Made by a program: the position numbers and the translations under genes. The notes below the pieces were generated by a model that saw nothing but the letters and a program-made list of their open reading frames with translations, was not told the DNA's origin and made no database searches. A DNA stretch of 64,000 nucleotides, taken from contig NZ_NEGZ01000005.1 in assembly GCF_002127585.1 (NCBI RefSeq), positions 1,441-65,440 on the forward strand, given 5' to 3'. Shown piece by piece: positions 48,855 to 57,830 of the stretch; the first letter of the stretch is position 1; every line of letters starts with the position of its first letter. This stretch comes from Janthinobacterium sp. GW458P. Its GTDB lineage: Bacteria; Pseudomonadota; Gammaproteobacteria; Burkholderiales; Burkholderiaceae_D.

Positions 48855-49436
48855 ATGAAGTTATCCTGCTTGCGCCCACTCGCCGCGCTGCTGCTGACCC
48901 TGGGACTGGCCGCTTGCGGCGGCAAGGCCTCGTACGATGTCAGCGGCACAATCTCCGGCTTGAACAATGAAGGACTGATCCTGGCCAATGGCGGCGAATC
49001 CCTGCCCGTCGCGGCCGGCAAGACATCTTTCACCTTTGCCAAGCGCATCGACTACGGCACCGAGTACAACATCACCTTCAAGCAACAACCGGCCCACATG
49101 ACCTGCAGCATCAGCGGCGGTTCCGGTTCGGCTGGTCACTACCTCAATATCAGCGCCTTTGTTTCTTGTTCACAAAATACCTATAGCGTGGGCGGCACGG
49201 TTTCCGGCCTGACGGTGGACGGCCTGGTGCTGATTAACGGCAATACGCAGACAACGGTGGCCAAGGACGCCACGGCCTTTACCATGACCGGCCCTGTTGC
49301 CGATGGCACCACCTATAACGTCAGCGTCTTCACCCAGCCGAAGGGGCTGCTGTGCGTGGTACAACAAGGCACCGGCGTCGGCACGATGGGCGAAGCGAAT
49401 GTGACGACGGTGAAGGTCGCCTGCAATCCGGCCTGA
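48855..49436 (+). CDS. Two-repeat lipoprotein, second of a tandem pair
   Basis: A 193-residue paralogue of the preceding protein. Lipobox LAAC (Cys18) and GGKASYDVSGTISGLNNEGL are followed by GGESLPVAAGKTSFTFAK and a second repeat (YSVGGTVSGLTVDGLVL). Each repeat ends in a cysteine-bearing segment (MTCSISGGSG, LLCVVQQGTG) and a final C, so intra-repeat disulphides are likely. It starts 36 bases after the first gene behind an identical TTTTGGAGAA and is followed by a terminator at 49582. Confidence 0.8.
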   Translation: MKLSCLRPLAALLLTLGLAACGGKASYDVSGTISGLNNEGLILANGGESLPVAAGKTSFTFAKRIDYGTEYNITFKQQPAHMTCSISGGSGSAGHYLNISAFVSCSQNTYSVGGTVSGLTVDGLVLINGNTQTTVAKDATAFTMTGPVADGTTYNVSVFTQPKGLLCVVQQGTGVGTMGEANVTTVKVACNPA

Positions 49437-49581
49437 GTTGCGACGACGGTAGCCGCCAGGCGGCTACCGGGAAGAGATATCACGGAAATCTATATTTGAT
49501 ATTCCAAAGATAAATTGGAGTTATATGTGGCGATGCAGCATAATGCATCTGTCTCCTCCAACTCTTCCAAGAATTGGATTT

Positions 49582-49611
49582 AGCCCGCTTTCACCAGCGG
49601 GCTTTTTTTTT
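49582..49611 (+). terminator. Intrinsic terminator after the lipoprotein pair
   Basis: AGCCCGCT, loop TTCAC, AGCGGGCT followed by nine T. It lies 145 bases after the second lipoprotein and 13 bases before the end of the convergent mmsB gene. Confidence 0.85.
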
Positions 49612-49623
49612 GCCCAACATTCC

Positions 49624-50526
49624 TCAACCGGGTTTGTTCAGACCCGGCTGCAGCATTTGCACGATGCTGGAGAAATCCTGCTGCGCATAACCGGCTTGCG
49701 CATGCATCTGGTACAGCTGGCGCACCAGGCCGCCCAAGGGCGTGGGCGCGTTCGCCGACAAGGCCGACTGCTGCGCCAGGCCCAGGTCCTTCAGCATCAG
49801 CGCCGTGCCGAAGCCGCCGCTGTAGTTGCGCGAAGCGGGCGTGCCGTCCATGACGCCAGGCCACGGGTTGTACACTTCCAGGGTCCAGTTGCGGCCGGAA
49901 CTCTTGGCCATGATCTCGGACAACACTTTCGGGTCCAGGCCATGCGCCACGCCCAGGTTCAGCGCCTCGGCCGTGCCCGCCATCAGAATGCCCAGCAGCA
50001 TGTTGTTGCAAATCTTCGCCACCTGGCCCGCGCCCGCCTCGCCGGCATGGAAGATATTCTTGCCCATCTTTTCCAGCAGGGGTCGCGCCTGCTGCACGGC
50101 GGCGTCCGGGCCGCCGACGATGAAGGTCAGGGTGCCGGCCGCCGCGCCCGCCGTGCCGCCCGAGACGGGCGCATCGATCATGGCAAAACCGCGCTCGCTG
50201 GCCGTCTGCGCCACCTGGCGCGCCACGTCGGCGGCGATAGTGCTGCAATCGATGAGCAAGGCGCCCGGCTTGGCCGAGTCCAGCACGCCGCCGGCCCCCA
50301 GGTACAGTTCCTGCACGTGCTTGTTGGCGGGCAGCATGGTGATGACGGCGTCGGCCGTCTGCACGGCCGCACTGGCGGACGCGGCCGCCGTGGCGCCCGC
50401 CTCGACGAGGGACGCCACTGCCGCCGGCGCCAGGTCGAACACGGATACGTGGAAACCGGCGGCCACCAGGTTGCGGGCCATCGGCGCGCCCATGTTGCCC
50501 AGGCCGATAAAAGCGATATGTTGCAT
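49624..50526 (-). CDS. mmsB: 3-hydroxyisobutyrate dehydrogenase
   Basis: A 300-residue NAD-dependent dehydrogenase of valine catabolism, oxidising 3-hydroxyisobutyrate to methylmalonate semialdehyde. It has the Rossmann motif GLGNMGAPMARN (7-18), substrate motif DAPVSGGTAGA and the catalytic lysine in GQVAKICNNM. It is last in the minus-strand operon, 81 bases after the hydrolase gene, the gap being filled by a family B repeat. Confidence 0.94.
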   Translation of the reverse strand: MQHIAFIGLGNMGAPMARNLVAAGFHVSVFDLAPAAVASLVEAGATAAASASAAVQTADAVITMLPANKHVQELYLGAGGVLDSAKPGALLIDCSTIAADVARQVAQTASERGFAMIDAPVSGGTAGAAAGTLTFIVGGPDAAVQQARPLLEKMGKNIFHAGEAGAGQVAKICNNMLLGILMAGTAEALNLGVAHGLDPKVLSEIMAKSSGRNWTLEVYNPWPGVMDGTPASRNYSGGFGTALMLKDLGLAQQSALSANAPTPLGGLVRQLYQMHAQAGYAQQDFSSIVQMLQPGLNKPG

Positions 50527-50545
50527 TTTTAGAGTCTCCTGTAGC

Positions 50546-50592
50546 GCCTAAAAAAGCCCATGGCGTTGTTGCCTAGCCCTGAGCATTTTTAT
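50546..50592. repeat. Dispersed repeat, family B, copy with central deletion
   Basis: Same ends as the copy at 16353-16446 (GCCT-AAAAAAGCCCA-TGGCGTTGTTGCC, then TAGCCCTG and ATTTTTA), but the 41-base centre is missing. The missing part is bounded by GCC on both sides, as expected for deletion between short direct repeats. Confidence 0.65.
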
Positions 50593-50607
50593 GCACTACT
50601 TAAATGT

Positions 50608-51738
50608 TTAAATGGGCAGGTCGGCCAGCGGATGCTGTGTCCACGGCGCCGCAAAATACTCGTCCAGGTACGCTGCGCTGACGTCACCCAGGGTGGCCGG
50701 CTGCCATTGCGGCGCGTTGTCCTTGTCAATCAGCAAGGCGCGCACGCCTTCGCTGAAGTCAGCATGGGCGCAACATTGCACGGCGACGATCAGTTCCAGC
50801 TGGAACACTTGCGCCAGGCTCAGATGACGCGTGCGTACACGCATGGCCCAGACCAGGGCGGCCGAGCTGGGCGCGCCCTTGTCCAGCGAGTGGGCCGCCT
50901 TTTGCAGCCAGGCCGAATCACCGTCATAGGCGGCAATGGCGGCCACCACTTCGGGCAAGGTGGGCGCTTGCGTCAGCGCGGCGATGGCGTCGAAGTTGGC
51001 GCGCACTTCGGACACGGGCAACATGGATGCGGGAGCCGAGAAGCCGCGCAGCAGGCGGTCCAGCTGCTGGTGATTCGCCTGCGGACTGGCTTGCCATTGC
51101 GCCAGCGCCAGCGCGTCGAGCACCATGTTCCGTTCTTCCTGACGCAGGAAATAGTCGCCCAGGCCCGCAAACAGGGCGTCGGCCGCGTTCAGCGGCGCGC
51201 CCGTCAAGCCCAGGAACAGGCCGCTGCGCCCTGGCATGCGGCCCAGAAACCAGCTGCCGCCCACGTCGGGAAACAGGCCGATGGTGATTTCCGGCATGGC
51301 GATGCGCGTGCTTTCCGTCACGACCCGGTGGCTAGCACCGGCCATCAGACCCAGGCCGCCGCCCATGACGATGCCGCCGCCCCACACCAGCAACGGTTTC
51401 GCATACGTATGGATGCGGTGGTCGAGCCGGTATTCCTCGGCAAAGAAGGCCAGCGCCTGCGGGTTCGGCACGACGCCGGGCTGCTCGACGATGGCCGCGC
51501 GCAGGCTGCGCACGTCGCCGCCCGCGCAAAAGGCCTTGTCCGTCGACGATTGCAGCACCACGCAGGCGATGGCGTCGTCAGCGGCCCAGCGCACGAGGGC
51601 GCTGTCGATGGCGCGTATCATGTCCAGGGTCAGCGCGTGCAAGGATTTGGGCGCATCGAGGGTGATGACGCCCAGCTTCATGCCGCCGGGACAGTCGCGT
51701 TCCTCGATTTTCACGGTTTCAAGCAAAGTCTCAACCAT
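50608..51738 (-). CDS. 3-hydroxyisobutyryl-CoA hydrolase
   Basis: A 376-residue crotonase-fold hydrolase that frees 3-hydroxyisobutyrate from its CoA ester in valine breakdown. VWGGGIVMGGGLGLMAGASHRVVTE is the oxyanion segment; MPEITIGLFPDVGGSWFL has the Glu and Asp typical of HIBYL-CoA hydrolases rather than hydratases. The start MVETLLETVK at 51738 overlaps the preceding gene by eight bases. Neighbours on both sides are valine-pathway genes. Confidence 0.9.
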   Translation of the reverse strand: MVETLLETVKIEERDCPGGMKLGVITLDAPKSLHALTLDMIRAIDSALVRWAADDAIACVVLQSSTDKAFCAGGDVRSLRAAIVEQPGVVPNPQALAFFAEEYRLDHRIHTYAKPLLVWGGGIVMGGGLGLMAGASHRVVTESTRIAMPEITIGLFPDVGGSWFLGRMPGRSGLFLGLTGAPLNAADALFAGLGDYFLRQEERNMVLDALALAQWQASPQANHQQLDRLLRGFSAPASMLPVSEVRANFDAIAALTQAPTLPEVVAAIAAYDGDSAWLQKAAHSLDKGAPSSAALVWAMRVRTRHLSLAQVFQLELIVAVQCCAHADFSEGVRALLIDKDNAPQWQPATLGDVSAAYLDEYFAAPWTQHPLADLPI

Positions 51739-52516
51739 TCTTCCACTCCGCCGGACGTTTTTCCAGGAACGCCTGCACGCCTTCCTTCTGATCTTGCGTA
51801 TCGAACAGGCCCAGGAACAAGGTGCGTTCATCGGGCAGTGAATGGACCAGGGGACGGCTGCGCGCGCCCTGGATCAGTGACTTGCACGCCGTCACGCTGC
51901 TGGGACTCTGGCGCGCCACCTTGGCCGCCAGGGCCAGGGCCGTGGCGGCAGCCTTGCCGGTTGGCACGACTTCCTCGACGAGGCCGATGGCCAGGGCCCT
52001 GGCCGCATCGACGCGCTCGCCGCATAAAATCATGCGCTTGGCCCAGCCTTCGCCCACCAGCCACGGCAGGTGCTGCGTGCCGCCCGCGCACGGCAGCAAG
52101 CCGACGGACGCTTCCGGCAAGGCCATCTGCGCGTGTTCCTCGGCGATGCGGATATCGCAGGCCAGCGCGCATTCGAGCCCGCCGCCCATGGCGTAGCCGT
52201 TGATGGCGGCGATGCTGACGCCGCGGAATGCGGACAGCGCCTCGAAGGCCTCGCCAAAGGCGGCGGCCATGGCGAAGGCCGTGTCCTTGTTGCCATCGGC
52301 AAACACGTTCAGGTCGGCGCCGGCCGAGAAGAACTTGGCGCCGCCGCCCGTGATCACGAGCGCGTACACGTCAGCGTCCGCGTTCAGGTCGGCCACCAGT
52401 TCTTTCAGGGCGCGCAGGCTGGCCAGGGTCCAGGTATGGGCGGGCGGGTTGTCGAGAGTCACCAGGGCCGTGTGGCCACGGCGTTCCAGCAGCAGATTGG
52501 TATACACTTTAGTCAT
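51731..52516 (-). CDS. Enoyl-CoA hydratase
   Basis: A 261-residue crotonase-fold hydratase. The oxyanion-hole motif is AMGGGLECALACD and both catalytic glutamates are kept (Glu115, Glu135 in LPEASVGLLPCAGG). In this operon it would hydrate methacrylyl-CoA to 3-hydroxyisobutyryl-CoA. It overlaps the acyl-CoA dehydrogenase stop by four bases and the hydrolase start by eight, implying tight coupling. Confidence 0.92.
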   Translation of the reverse strand: MTKVYTNLLLERRGHTALVTLDNPPAHTWTLASLRALKELVADLNADADVYALVITGGGAKFFSAGADLNVFADGNKDTAFAMAAAFGEAFEALSAFRGVSIAAINGYAMGGGLECALACDIRIAEEHAQMALPEASVGLLPCAGGTQHLPWLVGEGWAKRMILCGERVDAARALAIGLVEEVVPTGKAAATALALAAKVARQSPSSVTACKSLIQGARSRPLVHSLPDERTLFLGLFDTQDQKEGVQAFLEKRPAEWKNG

Positions 52517-53673
52517 CGTAAGGTCTCCGTGGCGCCGTCTTTCAAAATCGCTCGCGCGACGATCAGGCGCATGATTTCATTCGTCCCTTCCAGGATCTGG
52601 TGCACCCGCGTGTCGCGCACGTGGCGCTCGAGCGGATACTCGCGGATGTAGCCGTAGCCACCGTGCAATTGCAGCGCATCGTTGGCGACATTAAAACCCA
52701 CATCCGTCGCGAAACGTTTTGCCATGGCGCAATATGCCGTCGCATCCGGGCTTTCCTGGTCAAGTTTCCAGGCTGCCAGGCGCACCATCTGGCGCGCCGC
52801 CACCAGTTCCGTCAGCATGTCGGCCAGCTTGAATTGCAGGGCCTGGAACTGGGCCAGCTCGCGGCCGAACTGCGTGCGCTCCTTCATATACGTTTGCGCG
52901 CGCGTCAGGGCCGCCTGCGCCGTGCCCACCGAGCACACGGCGATGTTGATGCGCCCGCCGTCGATGCCCTTCATGGCAATCGCAAAACCTTCGCCTTCCG
53001 CGCCCAGCAAGTTGCCAACAGGCACTTTCACCTGGTCGAAGCTGATGATGCGCGTAGGCTGGCTGTTCCAGCCCATCTTTTCTTCTTTCTTGCCATACAC
53101 GATGCCGGGCAGATCCGCCGGCACGGCAAAGGCGGAAATGCCGGCCGCACCCTCGCCGCCCGTGCGTGCCATGACGATCAGCATGTCCGTCTGCCCCGCG
53201 CCCGAGATGAACGCTTTCGTACCGTCGAGCACGTAAAAATCGCCCTCTTTTACTGCCTTGGTGCGCAAGGATGCCGCGTCGGAACCCGATTGCGGTTCCG
53301 TCAGGCAATAGCTGGCCAGCTTCCGGCCGGCGGCCAGCGCTGGCACCCACTCGTCGCACAGGGCTTCCTGTCCCCAGCGCGACAGCATCCAGGTGGCCAT
53401 GTTATGGATCGTGATATAGGCCGTGGTCGAGGTGCAGCCGCCGGCCAGTTCCTCGAAGACGATGGCCGCGTCCTGGCGGGACAGGCCCAGGCCGCCCCAG
53501 CGCTGCGGCGTGTACAGGCCGCAAAAGCCCATCTCGCCCGCCTTGGCGATGGTTTCCACGGGAAAGATCGATTCCGCATCCCAGCGGGCCGCGTGCGGCG
53601 CCAATTCGCCCTCGGCAAACGCGCGCGCCGCCTGCTGGAACTCGCGCTGCTCGTCGCTCAGTTCAAAGTCCAT
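52513..53673 (-). CDS. Acyl-CoA dehydrogenase, isobutyryl-CoA type
   Basis: A 386-residue flavoprotein dehydrogenase. YCLTEPQSGSDAASLRTKA, SVGTAQAALTRAQTYMKERTQFG and DALQLHGGYGYIREYPLERHVRDTRVHQILEGTNEIMR are family segments, the last with the catalytic glutamate region. Context places it as isobutyryl-CoA dehydrogenase. It begins nine bases after mmsA and overlaps the hydratase gene by four. Confidence 0.92.
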   Translation of the reverse strand: MDFELSDEQREFQQAARAFAEGELAPHAARWDAESIFPVETIAKAGEMGFCGLYTPQRWGGLGLSRQDAAIVFEELAGGCTSTTAYITIHNMATWMLSRWGQEALCDEWVPALAAGRKLASYCLTEPQSGSDAASLRTKAVKEGDFYVLDGTKAFISGAGQTDMLIVMARTGGEGAAGISAFAVPADLPGIVYGKKEEKMGWNSQPTRIISFDQVKVPVGNLLGAEGEGFAIAMKGIDGGRINIAVCSVGTAQAALTRAQTYMKERTQFGRELAQFQALQFKLADMLTELVAARQMVRLAAWKLDQESPDATAYCAMAKRFATDVGFNVANDALQLHGGYGYIREYPLERHVRDTRVHQILEGTNEIMRLIVARAILKDGATETLR

Positions 53674-53682
53674 GCCAGCTCC

Positions 53683-55191
53683 TTACTTGAGGCTGATGGT
53701 GGTGTTGACCTTGCCCACCGACGCCGCATCCGTGAACCAGCGCTGGGTGATCGTCTGCGTCTGCGTGTAGAACAGCACGACCTGCTTGCCGAACGGGCCC
53801 AGGTCACCGAGCTTGGAGCCGCGCGAGCCCGTAAAGCTGAACAGGGGAACGGGCACGGGAATGGGCACGTTGATGCCGACCTGGCCCACGTCGATTTCTT
53901 CCTGGAAATAGCGCGCGGCGGCGCCGCTTTGCGTGAACAGGGCCGTGCCATTGCCGTTCGGATTCGCGTTCACCAGGGCGATCGCTTCATCGAGCGTGTC
54001 GACTTCGACGACGATCAGGACGGGGCCGAAGATTTCCTGGTCATACACGGCCATGCCGGGTTTCACGCCGGACAGGATCGTCGGCCCGACGAAGTTGCCG
54101 TTCGGATAGCCGTCGACCTTCACATCGCGGCCGTCGAGGGTCAGCACGGCGCCCTGCTCGACGCCCTTGGCGATCAGGCCAAACACGCGCTCTTTTGCCG
54201 CGCAGGAAATCACAGGGCCCAGGTCAGGATTGTCCTTGCCCGCGCCCACCGTCAGGGTTTGCGCCTTGGCGGACAGTTCCGGCAGCCACTCGCGCGCCTC
54301 GCCCACCAGCACGGCAACGGACGCCGCCATGCAGCGCTGGCCGGCCGCGCCGAAGCCTGCGCCCAGCAGCTGGTTCAAGGTCTGTTCTTTATTTGCATCA
54401 GGCAAGACGACGGCATGGTTCTTGGCGCCCATCATGCACTGCGCGCGTTTGCCGTTCAGGCTGGCGCGCTGGTACACATGCGTGCCCACCTTGCTCGAGC
54501 CGACAAACGAAATCGCCTTGATGTCCGGGTGGTCGCACAGGGCGTTGACCACGTCCTCGCCGCCGTGAATGACGTTCAGCACGCCAGCCGGAATGCCCGC
54601 CTGCAAGGCCAGGCGCACGAGTTTTTCCGTCACCAGCGGGTCTTGCTCCGATGGTTTCAGCACGAAAGTATTGCCGCAGGCAATCGCCATCGGAAACATC
54701 CACAGCGGAATCATGGCGGGGAAGTTGAACGGGGTGATGCCGGCGCACACGCCCAGCGGCTGCATCACGCTGTAGGTATCGACGCCGCCGGCCACGTTTT
54801 GCGCGTATTCGCCCATCTGCAGGGTGCCGATATTGGCGGCATGCTCGACCACTTCCAAGCCGCGGAACACGTCGCCTTCCGCGTCGAGCAGGGTCTTGCC
54901 CTGTTCCATCGTCAGGGTGGCGGCCAGGTCGGCCATGTTTTCGCGGATCAGCTGCTGGAGTTTCAGGAAAATGCGCGCGCGGGCGCCGATCGGCGTCTTG
55001 CGCCAGGTTTTGAAGGCGCGCTGGGCCGAGGCGATGGCGGCGTTGACTTCATCGGGCGTGGCGAACGGCACCTTGGCCAGGACTTCCTGCGTGGCGGGGT
55101 TGACGACGTCGCGCCAGACGGTGGTGCGGGATTCGACCCATTCGCCGTTGATCAAGAGGGGAACGGTCGGAATTATGTTTTGCGTGGTCAC
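53683..55191 (-). CDS. mmsA: Methylmalonate-semialdehyde dehydrogenase (CoA-acylating)
   Basis: A 502-residue aldehyde dehydrogenase converting methylmalonate semialdehyde to propionyl-CoA, last step of valine catabolism before propionate metabolism. [28 protein letters not shown] and the catalytic cysteine in GAAGQRCMA are present; the C-terminus [16 protein letters not shown] is diagnostic. A GTG at 55191 was chosen because AGGAGA precedes it by six bases; a longer frame upstream has no such site and would run through the operator. First gene of the operon. Confidence 0.95.
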   Translation of the reverse strand: MTTQNIIPTVPLLINGEWVESRTTVWRDVVNPATQEVLAKVPFATPDEVNAAIASAQRAFKTWRKTPIGARARIFLKLQQLIRENMADLAATLTMEQGKTLLDAEGDVFRGLEVVEHAANIGTLQMGEYAQNVAGGVDTYSVMQPLGVCAGITPFNFPAMIPLWMFPMAIACGNTFVLKPSEQDPLVTEKLVRLALQAGIPAGVLNVIHGGEDVVNALCDHPDIKAISFVGSSKVGTHVYQRASLNGKRAQCMMGAKNHAVVLPDANKEQTLNQLLGAGFGAAGQRCMAASVAVLVGEAREWLPELSAKAQTLTVGAGKDNPDLGPVISCAAKERVFGLIAKGVEQGAVLTLDGRDVKVDGYPNGNFVGPTILSGVKPGMAVYDQEIFGPVLIVVEVDTLDEAIALVNANPNGNGTALFTQSGAAARYFQEEIDVGQVGINVPIPVPVPLFSFTGSRGSKLGDLGPFGKQVVLFYTQTQTITQRWFTDAASVGKVNTTISLK

Positions 55192-55220
55192 TCGGTGTCT
55201 CCTGGTGTGGGTATGGTCTG

Positions 55221-55280
55221 TTTGCATTATTCGCACAATCCCCAGCGCAAACAAGGCGTGAAAATGCGAGATAATGCAAA
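55221..55280. promoter_or_regulatory. Dyad TTTGCATTAT ... ATAATGCAAA upstream of mmsA
   Basis: Perfect 10-bp inverted arms at 55221-55230 and 55271-55280, 40 bases apart, in the divergent gap between mmsA and its regulator. Both arms share the core TGCAAA with the second dyad at 55293-55321. Confidence 0.6.
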
Positions 55281-55292
55281 GCTGAATCTGTT

Positions 55293-55321
55293 AATCTGCA
55301 AAGATTGTAAATTTGCAGATT
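55293..55321. promoter_or_regulatory. Dyad AATCTGCAAA ... TTTGCAGATT before the regulator gene
   Basis: Perfect 10-bp inverted arms with a 9-base spacer, 27 bases before the regulator ATG. Sites with a TTTGCAAA-like core are known for RamB/PrpR-type regulators of the same family, so autoregulation and control of mmsA are likely. Confidence 0.65.
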
Positions 55322-55347
55322 CCACAAACCGAGGGAGAGTAAACGCG

Positions 55348-56730
55348 ATGGCAAAGGTTTTCATGGGCGTGCGCCTGCAGCGCCTGCGCGAGGAAAGGCG
55401 CATGACGCAGGTGGCGCTGGCCAAGTCCCTGGGCATCTCGCCCAGCTACCTGAACCAGATGGAGCGCAACCAGCGCCCGCTGACGGTGCCGATCCTGTTG
55501 CGCATCGGCAGTGTTCTCGGGGTCGACCCGCAAATCTTTTCCGAGCACGACAGCGCCAGCCTGGTGGCCGACGTGCGCGACGTGTTCGGCGAATTGCCCG
55601 ACGCGCCGCCCACCTCGATGGCGGAACTGAAAATGCTGGTGGAAAACATGCCGGAACTGGCGCGCTCGATCTTGCTCTTGCAGCGGCGCTACCGGGTGAT
55701 GGCGGAACGGGCCGATACGCTGGCCGCGCGCCTCGATGACGGCAGCCGCGGCGCCAGTTCGGCCGCGCCATCCACGGACGAGGAAGTGCGCGAATACCTG
55801 AACCGGCGACAAAATTACATCGATGAACTGGACCGGGCGGCCGAGCTGGTGGCGGGCGAACTCGACCCGCAACTGCGCACGCTCGACGCCCTGCAAAGCC
55901 GGCTGATGGAGCGCCACGGCATCCAGGTGCAGCTGTCCGATGGCGACGCGGGCATGGTGCGCAAGCACCGCTTTGATGCGCAACAACATATCCTGTTTCT
56001 GCCCGACACCCTGACAGGGGGCCAGCGCGCCTTCCAGATGGCGGCCCAAATCAGCCTGCTCGAACACAGTTCGCTGATCGACGCGCTGGTGCTGGCGGCG
56101 GGATTGTCCGGCGCGGCCGCGCAGACGGGCGCGCGCCTGGCGTTTTCCAATTATTTTGCCGGCGCCCTGTTGATGCCGTATCAGCGCTTCCTGCAGGCGG
56201 CGGAGTCGCGCGCCTACGATATCGAGCGCCTGGCGCACCAGTTCGGTGTGGGTTTTGAAGCCGTGTGCCACCGTTTGAGCACCATGCAGCGCCCCGATGC
56301 GGCGGGGCTGCCGTTTTTCTTCGTGCGCGTTGACCGCGCGGGTAACGTGTCGAAGCGCCAGTCCGCGACGGATTTCCATTTTTCCAGGGTGGGCGGCACT
56401 TGCCCCCTGTGGATCGTCTACGACGCCTTCAGCCATCCGGGCCAGGTACTGACGCAAGTGGCCAGCATGCCCGACGGCTGCACCTATTTATGGATCGCGC
56501 GCCAGGTCAGCACGGCGTCGCCCGGCTTCCGCGCGCCCGGCAAGACTTTCGCCGTGGCGCTGGGCTGCGACATCTCGCAGGCGCACCGGCTGATTTACTC
56601 GAAAGGGCTGGACCTGCACGATCCCGGCGGCGCCACGCCGATCGGCACGGGCTGCAAGGTGTGCGAGCGCCAAAGCTGCCCGCAGCGGGCGTTTCCGTCG
56701 CTGCTGGCGCCGCCGCCAGTGTCAGCCTGA
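55348..56730 (+). CDS. Short-chain fatty acyl transcriptional regulator (RamB/PrpR family)
   Basis: A 460-residue regulator. N-terminal XRE-type HTH (VRLQRLREERRMTQVALAKSL, then SPSYLNQMERNQRPL, residues about 7-45), an ImmA/IrrE-like middle region (FSNYFAGALLMPYQRFLQAAE) and a C-terminal DUF2083 domain with cysteines (GTGCKVCERQSCPQRAFP). Such proteins sense propionyl- or acetyl-CoA. The ATG at 55348 follows GGGAGAG. It is divergent from the valine operon and sits next to two dyads, so it is its probable regulator. Confidence 0.92.
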   Translation: MAKVFMGVRLQRLREERRMTQVALAKSLGISPSYLNQMERNQRPLTVPILLRIGSVLGVDPQIFSEHDSASLVADVRDVFGELPDAPPTSMAELKMLVENMPELARSILLLQRRYRVMAERADTLAARLDDGSRGASSAAPSTDEEVREYLNRRQNYIDELDRAAELVAGELDPQLRTLDALQSRLMERHGIQVQLSDGDAGMVRKHRFDAQQHILFLPDTLTGGQRAFQMAAQISLLEHSSLIDALVLAAGLSGAAAQTGARLAFSNYFAGALLMPYQRFLQAAESRAYDIERLAHQFGVGFEAVCHRLSTMQRPDAAGLPFFFVRVDRAGNVSKRQSATDFHFSRVGGTCPLWIVYDAFSHPGQVLTQVASMPDGCTYLWIARQVSTASPGFRAPGKTFAVALGCDISQAHRLIYSKGLDLHDPGGATPIGTGCKVCERQSCPQRAFPSLLAPPPVSA

Positions 56731-56731
56731 T

Positions 56732-57802
56732 TTACTCGACGACCCGGCTGCGCAGCGCGTCGAATTCACGCGTAAATTGCGCGCGCCAGTCGCGCCGCGT
56801 GGACTCGTCTATCCAGGCCGCGTCCAGGCCATTCAACATGAAGCCGCGCATGTCATCGAGGCCGAAGCCGAATTCGCGCATCATCATCCAGGCGCCTGTC
56901 GGCGTCACGTGGTGCAGGGTCGGGTCGTCCGTGTTCGGATGCAGTTTCAGGCCCAGCCTGGCCATGGCGCGGATCGGGTGGTCAAGGGCCCAGCGCTCGG
57001 GCGCCAGGGTGCGCAGGTAATACGAATTGGTGGGCACGACGGTAAACACCAGGCCGCGCTCCACGCAGCGCTGCGCCAGTTGAGGATTATCAACAATCGT
57101 GTAGCCGTGGTCGACCCTGTCCACCTGCAATTGCTCGATGGCCGTCTCCACGTTCATCCACGGCATGCCGAATTCGCCCGCGTGCGCCGTGCACTTGAAG
57201 CCGGCCTCGCGCGCGGCGCGGTAGGCCTCGATGAAGAGTTCCGGCGGACGGTCGTTTTCGCGGTAGTCGATGCCGATGCCGATGACTTCCGGCGCGCGGT
57301 GCGCCTTCATCCATTCCACCATCTGCACGGCTTCCGCGGGAGCGGCTTCACGGTCGATGCTGGGGATCAGACGGCCGATCACGCCAAAATCCCTTTGCGC
57401 GTCGCGGATGGCGGCCACGATGGCGTCCTGCGCCGAGCCGTAGCGGATGCCCGACACGCGCACCGTGCCGGTCGGATTCCAGAAGAACTCCGCATAGCGC
57501 ACGCCGTGGCCATGCGCGTCTTCCAGGTATTCGTAGGCGAGGCAATACAGGTCGGTCGGCGTGACGATCAGGTGCGCGTCGAGCGCGCGCAGCACGCGCA
57601 GCACGCCGACGGGCTTGTCGCCGCGCGTATAGAAAGCGTCGATCTCTTCGGGAGTGACGACATTGCCCGCCTTGGCGGCCAGCGCGCGGAAAGTGGCCTG
57701 GCGCACCGTGCCGAACAGGTGGCAATGCAGCTCCACCTTCGGCATGGCGCGTAAAAACTGTTCGATGCTCAGGGCAGGCAGGGTGTCGGCAGGGTGACTC
57801 AT
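56732..57802 (-). CDS. add: Adenosine deaminase
   Basis: A 356-residue zinc hydrolase deaminating adenosine (or a close analogue) to inosine. The metal-binding HCH is in VELHCHLFG (His26, His28), followed by CTAHAGEFG, DHGYTIVDNP and HPNTDDPTLH with the metal/catalytic aspartates. It closes the nucleoside cluster: 28 bases after the nucleoside hydrolase on the same strand. An adenine deaminase specificity is possible. Confidence 0.92.
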   Translation of the reverse strand: MSHPADTLPALSIEQFLRAMPKVELHCHLFGTVRQATFRALAAKAGNVVTPEEIDAFYTRGDKPVGVLRVLRALDAHLIVTPTDLYCLAYEYLEDAHGHGVRYAEFFWNPTGTVRVSGIRYGSAQDAIVAAIRDAQRDFGVIGRLIPSIDREAAPAEAVQMVEWMKAHRAPEVIGIGIDYRENDRPPELFIEAYRAAREAGFKCTAHAGEFGMPWMNVETAIEQLQVDRVDHGYTIVDNPQLAQRCVERGLVFTVVPTNSYYLRTLAPERWALDHPIRAMARLGLKLHPNTDDPTLHHVTPTGAWMMMREFGFGLDDMRGFMLNGLDAAWIDESTRRDWRAQFTREFDALRSRVVE

Positions 57803-57830
57803 GAAGCTCGCTTCGTTAGTGGAAAAAAGA

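Noticed and set aside
52600-55347. A long plus-strand open frame antisense to the acyl-CoA dehydrogenase and mmsA that continues into the short-chain fatty acyl regulator
   Set aside because: High-GC shadow of convincing minus-strand genes; the regulator homology begins only at 55348.
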